Shown: positions 1 to 9,307, counted from the stretch's first letter. The stretch is 64,000 bases of DNA from JBNGOQ01 sp050589645 (GCF_050589645.1 NZ_JBNGOQ010000003.1:434001-498000); one strand, 5' to 3'. Notes: generated by a model not told the origin, from the sequence alone. Numbers and translations are program-made.

Positions 1-680
1 CCGGCAATGGAACGTATAATCCACAATTCACTGAATTTCAGGATGAAACACGTAATTCCTACAGCATATCCCTTAGTTTTTCCCAAATTTTGGGGAAACG
101 GTGGCAGGGTGCTTTGTTTGCGGATATTGTATCCCAGAACGGTTTGTTGAGCACGCCCTTTCAACGGGTTTATTTTGGTGATGTGGAAGATTTCTTTATA
201 GACGACTTCCAGTTGGCGGATGATGTGGAACGTCTTCCCGATAGCCGCTTTAAGTTGCCCATTGGGGGCCGATTGAACTATTATTTGAACGATGTAGTGG
301 TCCTACGGGGGTATTACAGATATTATATGGACAATTGGGGGATACACGGGCATACCGCCAGTTTGGAAGCACCCATAAAATTAAGTGATAAGTTTACACT
401 GTACCCCAGTTATCGGTATTATACGCAGACCGCTGCCGATTACTTCTTCAGTAAGGAAGGGGCTGTATCCACCCTGGAATTTTATACCTCGGACTACGAC
501 CTGTCTGCCTACGATGCCAATCAATACGGTATGGGTATCCGATACAAGGATATTTTTGCCAACACCAAACTTTTCTCTTTTGGGCTCAAAACTATCGATC
601 TTCGAGTAAACCAATACGACCGTAGCGATGGGCTAAGTGCTTTTATTGTTACCCTGGGCACTACTTTTGTAGGAAATTAA
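1..680 (+). CDS. DUF3570 family outer-membrane protein, C-terminal part
   Basis: The reading frame is open from the left edge of the window, so the N-terminus lies outside; the first ATG-like codon at 90 is only an internal TTG. The roughly 226 visible residues are rich in alternating aromatic and polar residues (for example VVLRGYYRYYMDNWGIHGH and LYPSYRYYTQ) and end in a short strand with a hydrophobic C-terminus, as in outer-membrane beta barrels. I read it as the end of a DUF3570 protein. In this phylum DUF3570 genes often follow a small DUF4266 lipoprotein and an ApbE flavin transferase, which would lie to the left. Function unknown. Confidence 0.75.
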   Translation, partial: GNGTYNPQFTEFQDETRNSYSISLSFSQILGKRWQGALFADIVSQNGLLSTPFQRVYFGDVEDFFIDDFQLADDVERLPDSRFKLPIGGRLNYYLNDVVVLRGYYRYYMDNWGIHGHTASLEAPIKLSDKFTLYPSYRYYTQTAADYFFSKEGAVSTLEFYTSDYDLSAYDANQYGMGIRYKDIFANTKLFSFGLKTIDLRVNQYDRSDGLSAFIVTLGTTFVGN

Positions 681-796
681 CATCTTCCCGACCCCGTAAG
701 ATCGGACGCACAAAACCAAGGGTTTTTCTTAGGCGGTTCGGATCTGCTTGAAGCTATAAAAAAATCGTAAATTCGCAATCCAAGTGTAGATCGCAT

Positions 797-1873
797 ATGT
801 TAGATAAATTAAACATTGTAAAACAACGTTTCGATGAGGTGTCGGACCTCATTATCCAACCCGATATCATATCGGACCAGAAACGCTATGTACAGTTGAA
901 CAAGGAATATAAGGATCTCAAGGTCCTTGTGGACAAACGTACACAATACGTGGAGCTGACGGATAATATTAGCGAGGCAGAGGAAATAATTTCGGACGGA
1001 AGCGATGCCGAGATGTTGGAAATGGCCAAAATGCAGTTGGAAGAGGCCAAAGCGGCCTTACCCGTTCTGGAAGAGGAAATAAAATTTTTACTGATTCCCA
1101 AAGATCCTGAGGACGCCAAGAACGTGGTGGTAGAGATACGCGCGGGCACAGGGGGAGACGAGGCCAGTATTTTTGCCGGCGATCTGTTCCGCATGTATAC
1201 CAAATATTGTGAGTCCAAAGGATGGAAAACGAATGTGATCGATCTTAGCGAGGGTACCAGTGGTGGATTTAAGGAAATACAATTCGAGGTAAGCGGAGAG
1301 GACGTGTACGGTACCTTAAAATTTGAGGCCGGAGTACATCGGGTGCAGCGCGTACCACAGACTGAGACACAGGGTAGGGTACATACCAGCGCAGCAACGG
1401 TCATGGTGCTTCCGGAAGCCGAAGATTTTGACGTGCAGATAGATCCCAAGGATGTGCGGATAGATTTTTTCTGTTCCTCAGGTCCTGGCGGGCAGTCGGT
1501 AAACACGACCTATTCAGCGGTACGTCTTACCCATGTCCCCACAGGTTTGGTAGCGCAGTGCCAAGACCAAAAGTCGCAACATAAAAATAAGGAAAAGGCC
1601 TTTAAGGTATTGCGATCGCGGCTCTATGATCAGGAACTGGCAAAAAAACAGGAAGAGGATGCCGCCAAACGAAACTCCCAAGTAAGCAGTGGCGATCGTT
1701 CGGCAAAAATTAGAACCTACAACTACCCACAGGGCAGGGTTACGGACCATCGAATAGGACTTACCCTTTATGATCTGACCAACATTGTTAACGGGGATAT
1801 TCAAAAGATTATCGATGAGCTGATGCTTGTAGAAAATACCGAAAAACTAAAGGAGGCCTCGGAAATTTTTTGA
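797..1873 (+). CDS. prfA: Peptide chain release factor 1
   Basis: This 358-residue protein is full length for RF1, which releases the finished peptide at UAA and UAG codons in the ribosomal A site. The catalytic GGQ motif is present in SSGPGGQSVNTTYSAVR. The stop-codon recognition loop reads VPQTETQGRVHTSAATV; a PxT tripeptide (here PQT) is the RF1 signature and separates it from RF2. The N-terminal helical part, about residues 1-100, binds the ribosome. pyrF follows 29 bases downstream in the same direction. Confidence 0.97.
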   Translation: MLDKLNIVKQRFDEVSDLIIQPDIISDQKRYVQLNKEYKDLKVLVDKRTQYVELTDNISEAEEIISDGSDAEMLEMAKMQLEEAKAALPVLEEEIKFLLIPKDPEDAKNVVVEIRAGTGGDEASIFAGDLFRMYTKYCESKGWKTNVIDLSEGTSGGFKEIQFEVSGEDVYGTLKFEAGVHRVQRVPQTETQGRVHTSAATVMVLPEAEDFDVQIDPKDVRIDFFCSSGPGGQSVNTTYSAVRLTHVPTGLVAQCQDQKSQHKNKEKAFKVLRSRLYDQELAKKQEEDAAKRNSQVSSGDRSAKIRTYNYPQGRVTDHRIGLTLYDLTNIVNGDIQKIIDELMLVENTEKLKEASEIF

Positions 1874-1902
1874 TGACTCAGACCACTTAGCAGGAAGACA
1901 AA

Positions 1903-2724
1903 ATGACCACCCAGTTTTTAACAGCACAGATCCGGAAAAAAAAGTCCTTTCTCTGTATTGGTTTGGATACCGACCTGGACAAGGTGCCGGAACACCTCTT
2001 GGACGAAGAGGATCCCCTATTTGCTTTTAACAAAGCCATTATCGACGCCACACATGAGCTGTGTGTTGCCTATAAGCCCAATATTGCCTTTTACGAGGCT
2101 TACGGACTTAAGGGCTGGAAGGCCCTGGAGAAGACCATGGCCTATTTGAATACAAACCATCCCGGAATATTTACCATTGCCGACGCCAAACGCGGGGACA
2201 TTGGCAATACATCCACAAGGTATGCCCAGGCTTTTTTTGGGAATCTGGATTTTGATGCCTTGACCATCGCGCCCTATATGGGCAAGGACTCCGTGGAGCC
2301 ATTTTTGGCCTTTGAAGATAAGCATACCATTCTCTTGGCATTGACGTCCAATGTCGGAGCTTTTGATTTTCAAACAAAAAATAGCAACGGTAGGGAGCTG
2401 TACAAGGAAGTTCTGGAGACCTCCAAGACCTATAGCCATGCCGAACGCCTTATGTACGTGGTAGGTGCAACCAAGGCATCCTATTTGTCCGAGATTAGGC
2501 AAATTGTACCCGAAAGCTTTTTATTGGTGCCGGGTATTGGGGCACAAGGGGGAAGTCTAAAGGAAGTATGTCATTTTGGTATGACCGAGGATGTAGGACT
2601 GCTGATCAACTCTTCGCGTGCTATCATCTACGCCTCCAAAGGAATGGATTTCGCAGAGGCCGCGGCAGAAAAAGCCCGGGAGGTGCAAAAAGAAATGGCG
2701 ACAGAGCTGGGGCGGCTAGCTTGA
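1903..2724 (+). CDS. pyrF: Orotidine 5'-phosphate decarboxylase
   Basis: Decarboxylates OMP to UMP, the last step of de novo pyrimidine synthesis, in the cytosol. At 273 residues it matches the longer type-2 PyrF group. The substrate-binding and catalytic segment IADAKRGDIGNTSTRYAQ (about residues 93-110) holds the conserved D-x-K-x-x-D pattern. Other family segments are FLCIGLDTDLDKVP near the N-terminus and VPGIGAQGG towards the C-terminus. It probably shares a transcript with prfA. The quinone-linked pyrD lies far away at the other end of the window. Confidence 0.95.
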   Translation: MTTQFLTAQIRKKKSFLCIGLDTDLDKVPEHLLDEEDPLFAFNKAIIDATHELCVAYKPNIAFYEAYGLKGWKALEKTMAYLNTNHPGIFTIADAKRGDIGNTSTRYAQAFFGNLDFDALTIAPYMGKDSVEPFLAFEDKHTILLALTSNVGAFDFQTKNSNGRELYKEVLETSKTYSHAERLMYVVGATKASYLSEIRQIVPESFLLVPGIGAQGGSLKEVCHFGMTEDVGLLINSSRAIIYASKGMDFAEAAAEKAREVQKEMATELGRLA

Positions 2725-2727
2725 TGT

Positions 2728-2922
2728 CTACACCAAACTTTCCAGGACTTTCTTGATTTTTTGTGCCTTTTGTTCAAAGAATTCACCCAACTGGGTATCC
2801 GTATATTTAATGCTTGATGCCTTCTCCATAAAACTTTGATATTGGTATTCCAAAAGGGTTATGGCGTGTGCCCCGGAAGTTATCGGTGTAACGGTTCCTA
2901 CTCTACAATACTGCTTTTCCAT
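2728..2922 (-). CDS. Small conserved-looking cytoplasmic protein, 64 aa
   Basis: Not recognised. The frame could be extended to 2994, but a TAnnTTTG box at 2943-2950 lies inside that extension, so I use the ATG at 2922. The 64-residue product starts MEKQYCRVGTV, has no signal peptide or membrane segment, and ends in a lysine-rich helix (FFEQKAQKIKKVLESL). It converges on pyrF, with only three bases between the stop codons. Confidence 0.6.
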   Translation of the reverse strand: MEKQYCRVGTVTPITSGAHAITLLEYQYQSFMEKASSIKYTDTQLGEFFEQKAQKIKKVLESLV

Positions 2923-2942
2923 AGTCAAAAACTTTGTTCTTA

Positions 2943-2950
2943 CAAATATA
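2943..2950 (-). promoter_or_regulatory. Probable -7 box TATATTTG for the 64-aa gene
   Basis: On the minus strand the sequence reads TATATTTG, an exact match to the Bacteroidota -7 consensus TAnnTTTG. It lies 20 bases upstream of the ATG at 2922 and helps decide that start. No clear -33 TTG was seen. Confidence 0.55.
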
Positions 2951-3252
2951 CGACCGTATCGGGGTTTTAGATGTTGGTGTAAGGGTGTATTCACCTAAAA
3001 ACCAGGTGTTTTATCTAATTTTTAACAAAAAGACAAAGAAATTGGCAACCGCTTTGGAAGATATTCCACTGCCGTCCGGTGCGATTCGGTATAACAATAT
3101 CCTCTATTCCTGTCCGAAATCTGGTCCCAAGTGTTTTCAAAACCACACCCCATTGGGCATGTTCAAGTTCCTTTTCAGGGATAATTATTTAACAAAAGTG
3201 TCTCGGTAGTAGTGTTCAAAATCAGTATCTTACCTATACAAAAACACTTGGA
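2951..3252. other. Non-coding stretch between the 64-aa gene and the DUF1579-like gene
   Basis: About 300 bases with no convincing gene. An open frame at 2934-3209 exists on the plus strand but does not look like a protein. No hairpin, repeat or clear -7 box for the downstream gene was found. Confidence 0.5.
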
Positions 3253-3762
3253 ATGATGAAAAAATACGTAAGCCTTTCACTTTTTCTTTTTTTTGGATTT
3301 TTAGTACATGCGCAAAGCGATGCATGCGCCTGTTGTACCGAAGATCATACCGCCTTTGACTTTTGGGTAGGGGATTGGGAGGTCACCAAGACCGACGGTT
3401 CCGCAGCCGGAAAGAATACCATTGAAAAAATAGAGGGTAGTTGTGTGCTAAGGGAGAATTGGACCAGCGCCAATGGGAACTATACCGGTACCAGCTATAA
3501 CTTTTTTAATCTTAGTACCAAACAATGGGAGCAATTGTGGATAGACAATGCTGGGAATCATCTAAAATTAAAAGGGAATAGGATAGATAACCATATGATA
3601 CTTTCATCGGACGAGTTTACCCACACGGATGGGAAGGTCTACAAGAACAGAATTACCTGGACGTTGAACGAGGATGGTAGCGTGCGGCAACTTTGGGAAG
3701 TCCTTCAGGGCAATGAAGTAGCGAGTGTTGCTTTTGATGGCTTGTATAGAAAAAAAGGATAG
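3253..3762 (+). CDS. Secreted DUF1579-like protein
   Basis: A 169-residue protein with a signal peptide (MMKKYVSLSLFLFFGFLVHAQ; likely cleavage after HAQ). A short cysteine cluster (ACACC) follows, then FDFWVGDWEVTKTDG, the opening motif of DUF1579/lipocalin-like beta-barrel proteins. The rest is a run of short strands (NYTGTSYNFFN, WEQLWIDNAGN, ITWTLNEDGSVRQLWEV), which fits a single small barrel. Ligand and role are unknown. The start is one of two adjacent ATG codons. Leftward transcription from leader copy A at 3783-4015 would run antisense into this gene. Confidence 0.7.
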   Translation: MMKKYVSLSLFLFFGFLVHAQSDACACCTEDHTAFDFWVGDWEVTKTDGSAAGKNTIEKIEGSCVLRENWTSANGNYTGTSYNFFNLSTKQWEQLWIDNAGNHLKLKGNRIDNHMILSSDEFTHTDGKVYKNRITWTLNEDGSVRQLWEVLQGNEVASVAFDGLYRKKG

Positions 3763-3782
3763 CCCAACGATTATGGATCAGT

Positions 3783-4015
3783 GAATGTAAATTGCAGCTC
3801 CGAATGACTTTGATAGCTAATTCAAATAATTACTCTAAAAAATGAGACAGAAGTTTTTTTAGAACATGTTCCGGAGCTGCTTTACATTTATTAGGTTACT
3901 TATCTCAAAGTAACATACTCTTTGCATACGTTGGGGAAAGGCTTATCAAGATTTACCGTTCCGATAAAAGTTTACGTTACGTTTACCAAAAACCTTCCGT
4001 TTGTCGAGAATTTTG
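3783..4015 (-). repeat. SusC-leader cassette, copy A (operator, -7 box, hairpin)
   Basis: One of three related intergenic copies (A here; B 9353-9595; C 9894-10095), all in the same orientation. Read on the minus strand it holds tandem 15-bp half-sites (3942-3956 and 3961-3975), a near-consensus -7 box TTACTTTG (3906-3913), and a hairpin with arms at 3872-3886 and 3786-3802. Plus-strand arms are TGTAAATTGCAGCTCCG and CGGAGCTGCTTTACA. It lies just past the 3' end of the SusCD operon. No gene follows in its direction; leftward transcription would run antisense to the DUF1579-like gene. It may be a stand-alone small RNA, a regulator decoy, or the leader of a lost operon. Confidence 0.7.
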
Positions 4016-4066
4016 GAGGTTAAGCGCCGTTACTCCGCTATACATGGACTTTTCAAGCGATGCAAA

Positions 4067-4756
4067 TCACGACGCTTTGAAATAGAAATCGAGCAGTTTT
4101 ACCAGGTCCTCCCTTTTGTAGGGGTCCAGTTTCTGTTTTTTGATGTGCTTTTCCATTTCCCCGGCCCGTTCCCCGAACAGGGGCACCAGGTTCTTCCGCT
4201 TGCGGGGCAGTTCCACCACCTCGCCCTCGGGGCCCAGCCCCTGGAGGTAGAAACGGGCGCCCTCGCGCTTGAACTTGGCGGGCACGTCCTGTTCGTAGCT
4301 GCTCTTGGCGGGCTTCTTGGGCACGAACTTGATGTTCTCCTTGAAATAGAGCGTGTAGCCCTCGCCGCGGTGCAGCCTTTCGAAGAAGGTGGTCTGCAGT
4401 TTTCCGCGCTCGTCCCTGTAGGGCCTGGTCTCGAACCAGCGGCCGGAGCCGTCCAACAGGGCTATGCGGTAGGGGGTGGAGCGGTCCAGTCCCATGACCT
4501 CGCCGTTCTCCCTCTTGATCTCGATGCTGTTCTCCACCACGTTGAAGCGCAGCAGCTGTACCTTTTCCATGCCGTTTATGCGGGCCGACACGAACTCCTC
4601 CAGGAGGTAGCGCGAGCCCTCGGCCTCGTCGTAGATCGGGTTGTTGGTGCCCACGAAGAAGGCGAGCTCGTTGAAGGTCTCGTTGTTGGGCCGCTGTATC
4701 TGCCCCTGGGCCGAAAGGCCTGCAAGGCACAGGGCAAGGAGGATCGTTCTTTTCAT
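4067..4756 (-). CDS. Secreted protein of unknown function, third gene of the SusCD operon
   Basis: Not recognised as a named family. The 229-residue product has a signal peptide (MKRTILLALCLAGLSAQGQ), then a strand-rich region, then a basic helical C-terminus (KHIKKQKLDPYKREDLVKLL). No lipobox or catalytic motif was seen. It follows susD by 85 bases on the same strand, so it is probably co-expressed and periplasmic or surface exposed. Base composition is extreme: by hand count 44 of 60 bases in 4201-4260 are G or C, and nearly all third codon positions are G/C. The last 30 or so codons return to the AT-richer local composition. Confidence 0.75.
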   Translation of the reverse strand: MKRTILLALCLAGLSAQGQIQRPNNETFNELAFFVGTNNPIYDEAEGSRYLLEEFVSARINGMEKVQLLRFNVVENSIEIKRENGEVMGLDRSTPYRIALLDGSGRWFETRPYRDERGKLQTTFFERLHRGEGYTLYFKENIKFVPKKPAKSSYEQDVPAKFKREGARFYLQGLGPEGEVVELPRKRKNLVPLFGERAGEMEKHIKKQKLDPYKREDLVKLLDFYFKAS

Positions 4757-4841
4757 ATCTAGATCGGTTTAGGGTTAAAATATAGGGACCACCAAAAACC
4801 GTGCCTTGGTGGTCCCATTCCTATATCAGTTCCGCTAGCTC

Positions 4842-6272
4842 CTAGAAGGTTCCGGGATTCTGCGTGATGTTCGGATTGTTGGTGGTCTCATCGTCCACGA
4901 TGGGGAAGATCACCTTGTCCGCACCGGGTGCCGACTCGGGACCGCCACCTGGGCGAAGGTTCAGGCCGTTCCTCAAGAGGTCCATCCTACGGTGGCCCTC
5001 GAAACAGAGTTCCTTCCTTCTTTCCAGACTGATGGCGTCAAGGTCCAGATTGCCCGCGGTAAGGTCGGCAAGGCCGGCCCTGCTACGCAGCGTGTTGATG
5101 TCGGCCAGGGGCGTGGCGCCCACAGAGGTGCCTGCCCTAAAATTGGCCTCGGCCCTGTTCAGGTACATCTCCGTGACCCTTACCCCCATACCATCGGAGG
5201 CATTGTCCACCACATCGTTGTACTTGGTGGTGAAGAAGGTATTGTTGCCCCCTGCATCGGTGGCCGCTACGGACAGTTCGTCGAACCTTCTGTCCCCGGG
5301 CTCTGCATTAAAGGCATCGATCAGGTCCTGGCTAAAGGGCGCATCGCCCCGTCCTCCGGGGGAGGCGTTGTAAAAGTTCACGTACACCTCGTCGGAACCC
5401 GGTACCGATTCGTCCTGGGGACCGTCGGTCGGGGTATTGATCACCACGAACAGGTGCTCCGAGGAGGTTTCCGCGTTGTTATAGAAATCGTAGTTGGCCG
5501 CCAAGGGGTGGTTGCCCGCCGCGATCACCTGGTTGGCCAGATCGGCCGCCCCGGCCCAGTTCTCCCTGTAGAGGTACAACCTGGACAAAAGACCCTGGGC
5601 AGAAGCCTGCTCGGCCCGCTCGCCGTTGTCCACCGGAAGGTCCGCTATGGCGTCCAAAAGGTCCTGCTCTATAAAAGCGTGCACCTCGTTCACCGTGGAA
5701 CGCTCCAATTGGAACTCGGATATCTCGCCCCCTTCGAAGGGCTGCGAAACGATCGGTACCCCAAGGTTGGTGCCCCCGCTGAACTGGTAGGGCTGTGCAA
5801 AGAGGTTCACCAATTGGAAATAAGTGTACGCACGTAGGAACTTGGCCTCGGCTACGAATACGGCTTTTGTGGCCTCATCCAGCCCGTTGATCTCCGCCGG
5901 ATCTACGGGCGGAAGGTTCACGATTACATTGTTGGCGGCCCCGATCAGTTCATAGGCATCCAACCAGATGTTGTCTATCGTCGTATTGGTGGCCAGGGTC
6001 TCGAACTGGTCCACTTCCTGGAGTGAAGGGAAACTTCCCACGAAATTCACGTTGTCCGACATGAAGTCCGACATCAGCTGCGGATTCCCGTTCAGGTCAC
6101 CGCTCTGGTTCTTACTGTAGACCCCGACGACGGCACCGTTGATCGTGGCAAAGGTGCTGAAGATTGTACTGGAGGCCACATTGTTCTCCGCAACCACGTC
6201 CAATCGGTCCTCGCACGAAACGATCATGAGAAGTCCAAAGAGTGCTGCTATTGCTTTATTTGTTTTTTTCAT
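4842..6272 (-). CDS. SusD/RagB family outer-membrane lipoprotein
   Basis: A 476-residue lipoprotein; the lipobox LLMIVSC puts the acylated cysteine at residue 20. SusD proteins are surface lipoproteins that cap a SusC transporter and capture its substrate. Features are a helical TPR-like core (FVAEAKFLRAYTYFQLVNLF is the classic SusD helix) and the C-terminal RRKELCFEGHRRMDLLRNG motif. It starts 14 bases after the susC stop. Substrate cannot be told from sequence; no glycoside hydrolase, sulfatase, lyase or peptidase is adjacent. Codon use is GC-rich, like the barrel part of susC. Confidence 0.95.
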   Translation of the reverse strand: MKKTNKAIAALFGLLMIVSCEDRLDVVAENNVASSTIFSTFATINGAVVGVYSKNQSGDLNGNPQLMSDFMSDNVNFVGSFPSLQEVDQFETLATNTTIDNIWLDAYELIGAANNVIVNLPPVDPAEINGLDEATKAVFVAEAKFLRAYTYFQLVNLFAQPYQFSGGTNLGVPIVSQPFEGGEISEFQLERSTVNEVHAFIEQDLLDAIADLPVDNGERAEQASAQGLLSRLYLYRENWAGAADLANQVIAAGNHPLAANYDFYNNAETSSEHLFVVINTPTDGPQDESVPGSDEVYVNFYNASPGGRGDAPFSQDLIDAFNAEPGDRRFDELSVAATDAGGNNTFFTTKYNDVVDNASDGMGVRVTEMYLNRAEANFRAGTSVGATPLADINTLRSRAGLADLTAGNLDLDAISLERRKELCFEGHRRMDLLRNGLNLRPGGGPESAPGADKVIFPIVDDETTNNPNITQNPGTF

Positions 6273-6286
6273 TGCTCTATTTTTTA

Positions 6287-9200
6287 TTAAAATGTTAAAC
6301 GTGCCCCGAACGAATAGGACTTGGCCTGTGGTGCGGTAAAGAATGTTTCTCCTTGGAACAAGGGATCGATATCATCGGTCACCTCGGGGTCTATCCCGTC
6401 CAGTTCGTCCCCTTTAATGGTGAATAGGTTGGTTGCCGTGGCATAGAGCCTAAGCCCGGTAATGAAACCGCCAAGTCTTTCCAGGGCCTTCTCGGGAAGG
6501 TTGTACCCCAGGGTGATGTTCTTGATCCTCAGATAGGAGCCGTCCAACTGCTGCTGGGTAGAACGCTGGTTGAACAAGTTAAAGGTAGAACTGTTTGGGC
6601 TTGGCAAAAAGGCGTTGTCGCCCGGCTGCCTCCAGATGTTCAGGTTCTGCCTCCTGATGTTCACTATGCCCCCGATGGCGTCGTTACCGTCGGCAAAACG
6701 AAGGCCGTCAATTACTATTTCATTACCATAGGAGTAGTTCATCAGTACGGACAGGTCAAAGTCCTTGTACTTGAAGGTATTGGTCATACCCCCTGAGAAA
6801 TCGGGAAGCGGGCTTCCCGTGACCACACGGTCTCCCGAGCCTGGATTAGTGGTAATGTTTCCATTGGCATCCAACCATTCGGCGTCCCCGGTCTGGGAGT
6901 TGATGCCCACGTAACGGATCAGGTAGAAGTTGTTCAGGGATTCCCCTTCGATGGCCCTTTGAATGGCCCCGTCGATGATCCTCCTGCCCTGTGGGTCCGT
7001 CGCGGCGTCCTCGTTGAGACGGAGCACCTTATTCTCTATCGTGGTCAGGTTGAAGTTGGTACGCCACTCGAAGTTCTCGGAGCGTACGTTAACCGTGCTC
7101 AGTTCAAACTCCCAACCTTTGTTCTCCATCTCGCCGATGTTCCTGCTGATCGAGGTAAAACCGGTCTGTGGTGGCAATATCTGGTTCAGCAAAAGGTCGC
7201 TGGTGGTCTTCTTGAAGTACGAGGCGTTGAAATTGATGCGCCCGTTCAAAAAGGTCGATTTGATACCGATGTCCAGCGTCTCACTTTCCTCCCATTTGAT
7301 GTCCGCATTTTCAGGTTGGTTGGGTACGGCCCCGGATTCCCCGTTGTAGTCCCCGAAACCTCCGATACTGAAGAGCCCGAGCGATGGGAAGGTCCCCAAG
7401 CGGTCGTTACCCACCGTACCGATACTGGCCCGGACGGAGAGATAGTCAATAAAGTCGATGTCCTGGACAAAGGGTTCCTCGGAGATTACCCAGCCCGCGG
7501 CCGCGGACCAGAAGTACCCGAAACGCACATCTGGCTGGAAACGGGAGGACCCGTCACGTCTTATGGATCCCTCCACAAGGTACTTGCCCTTGTAGTCATA
7601 GGATACCCTGGAAAAGAGCCCGAAAAGGCGGGTCGGGAAACGGTCCCCGTTCAATACGGTGGCCGTAGCCCCTGCGCCGAGGTTCCTAAGGACATCGTCC
7701 AAAAATCCGGTCGCGGAAACGTTCAATCTGGACCTGAGGGTCTCCTCATAGTTCAGTCCGAGAAGAACCGATAGGTTGTGGTCCTCACCATAGGTGTCGG
7801 AGTAGTTTATCGTCTGGTTGGTAAGATATCTTTCCTCCCTTACGCTCACTACCTGTGCCGATCCACCGGGCGTGTTGAAGTCCGCATTTCTAAGTGTTTC
7901 TTCAAGGTCGAGCCTGTCGATACCGAACTCGGAACGCCAGGTAAGCCCCTCGATAGGGGTGATCTCGGTATAGGCGTTCCCGATTACACGAAAGGTCTTC
8001 AGCTCGTCCGTGTTCAGGGCCACCCTCGCAAAGATGTTCGGGATAAAGGAGCCCGACTGCGCGAAGTTGCCCTCGTCGTCAAAGGCCGCTACCACCGGGC
8101 TCTGAAGGAAGGCTGTTGTGAAGGGTGCGTTGATACTGTTCTCCACACTTACCCTGTTGAGGCGGTTGTTGGTGACCCCCAGGTTCATCCCGACCTTCAG
8201 CCATTCCTGGACGTCCGAATCGATGTTGATCCGCGCCCCGGCCCGTTGCTGGTCGTTGCCGATGATAAAGCCTTGGGTGTCCTGGTAGTCCATACCAAAG
8301 AAGAAGCTGGTCTTCTCGCCACCGCCCCTTACGCCAAGGTTGTAGTTTTGTGATACGCCCGTGCGCTGTACCCCGCCGAGCCAGTCCGTCCCCCCGGAAC
8401 CGATGGCGCCAAGGCCAAGGGATTCTGGTGTTACCGTGGTGCCGCCGTTCTGTATGGTGGCCACTTCCGACTTGAACTGTCGGAACTCGTCCGCGGTCAG
8501 GATGTCCGGAACGTCGGTAGACTGCGAGTACTGTGTGCTCACGTCAAAGGTCACCTGGGCGGCGGAGTTCCTGCGGCCCTTCTTGGTGGTGATCAGGATT
8601 ACCCCGTTGGCGCCCCTGGACCCGTAGATCGAGGTCGCACCGGCATCCTTAAGTACGGTGAGCGACTGGATGTCGTTCGGGTTCACGTAGGAGAGCGGGT
8701 TGATCCCGGTGTTCCCCCCACGGTTGAGCGTGTTGCCCGCGGTATCGGTGATGGGCACCCCATCGATCACGATAAGGGGCTGGCTACCCGCGTTGATCGA
8801 GTTTACGCCCCGTACACGTATAACGGCGGCAGAACCGAGAACACCCGAGGCGTTCACGATCTGGGTACCGGCGCTCTGCCCCTGTAGGAGCTGATCGGCC
8901 GAGACCACCTGGAGGTTCTCAATGGCCTCCTCTTTTACGATACCGATGTTCTGGATAATCTTTTTCTCCTCTTGGTTACCGTAACCAATAACGACCACCT
9001 CTTCCAAGGCCTCCGCATCTTCCTGCATCGTTACATTGATGACATCCGAAGCGCCTACAGTGCGCTCAACGGTTGTTTGTCCTAAATAGGAATAAACAAG
9101 AACATCCCCTGAGCTTGCCTGGATAGCATAGTTGCCATCAAAATCAGTTTGTGTTCCCGTGGAAGTTCCTTTTACCACAATGTTCACCCCAGGTAAGGGT

Positions 9201-9307
9201 AAGCCTCCTTCATCCGTAACGGTACCGGAAACTGTTTTTTCTTGTGCATATGCCATAGACATCCCAAATAGGAATAGCATACACAGCCAAATACATTTTT
9301 TTTTCAT
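6287..9307 (-). CDS. SusC/RagA family TonB-linked outer-membrane transporter
   Basis: A 1006-residue TonB-dependent transporter, normal SusC length. Order: signal peptide (to about residue 21, MAYAQ), CarboxypepD_reg-like domain (about 23-108, SGTVTDEGGLPLPGVNIVVKG), TonB-box-like segment with VVIGYGNQEEKK, plug domain (IRVRGVNSINAGSQPLIVIDG, GSRGANGVILITTKKG), then a 22-strand-type barrel ending SYSFGARLTF. It pairs with the downstream SusD. Composition changes sharply near codon 125: the first 375 or so bases are about 37-48% GC and the rest about 60-65% (hand counts of single lines). The 5' leader carries cassette copy B. Confidence 0.96.
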   Translation of the reverse strand: MKKKCIWLCMLFLFGMSMAYAQEKTVSGTVTDEGGLPLPGVNIVVKGTSTGTQTDFDGNYAIQASSGDVLVYSYLGQTTVERTVGASDVINVTMQEDAEALEEVVVIGYGNQEEKKIIQNIGIVKEEAIENLQVVSADQLLQGQSAGTQIVNASGVLGSAAVIRVRGVNSINAGSQPLIVIDGVPITDTAGNTLNRGGNTGINPLSYVNPNDIQSLTVLKDAGATSIYGSRGANGVILITTKKGRRNSAAQVTFDVSTQYSQSTDVPDILTADEFRQFKSEVATIQNGGTTVTPESLGLGAIGSGGTDWLGGVQRTGVSQNYNLGVRGGGEKTSFFFGMDYQDTQGFIIGNDQQRAGARINIDSDVQEWLKVGMNLGVTNNRLNRVSVENSINAPFTTAFLQSPVVAAFDDEGNFAQSGSFIPNIFARVALNTDELKTFRVIGNAYTEITPIEGLTWRSEFGIDRLDLEETLRNADFNTPGGSAQVVSVREERYLTNQTINYSDTYGEDHNLSVLLGLNYEETLRSRLNVSATGFLDDVLRNLGAGATATVLNGDRFPTRLFGLFSRVSYDYKGKYLVEGSIRRDGSSRFQPDVRFGYFWSAAAGWVISEEPFVQDIDFIDYLSVRASIGTVGNDRLGTFPSLGLFSIGGFGDYNGESGAVPNQPENADIKWEESETLDIGIKSTFLNGRINFNASYFKKTTSDLLLNQILPPQTGFTSISRNIGEMENKGWEFELSTVNVRSENFEWRTNFNLTTIENKVLRLNEDAATDPQGRRIIDGAIQRAIEGESLNNFYLIRYVGINSQTGDAEWLDANGNITTNPGSGDRVVTGSPLPDFSGGMTNTFKYKDFDLSVLMNYSYGNEIVIDGLRFADGNDAIGGIVNIRRQNLNIWRQPGDNAFLPSPNSSTFNLFNQRSTQQQLDGSYLRIKNITLGYNLPEKALERLGGFITGLRLYATATNLFTIKGDELDGIDPEVTDDIDPLFQGETFFTAPQAKSYSFGARLTF

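Noticed and set aside
2934..3209. 91-aa open frame on the plus strand
   Set aside because: Low-complexity, no protein-like pattern, overlaps the promoter of the minus-strand gene.
4001..4762. 253-aa open frame antisense to the third SusCD-operon gene
   Set aside because: Produced by the very high GC of the real gene; the minus-strand frame has a signal peptide and sensible codon use.
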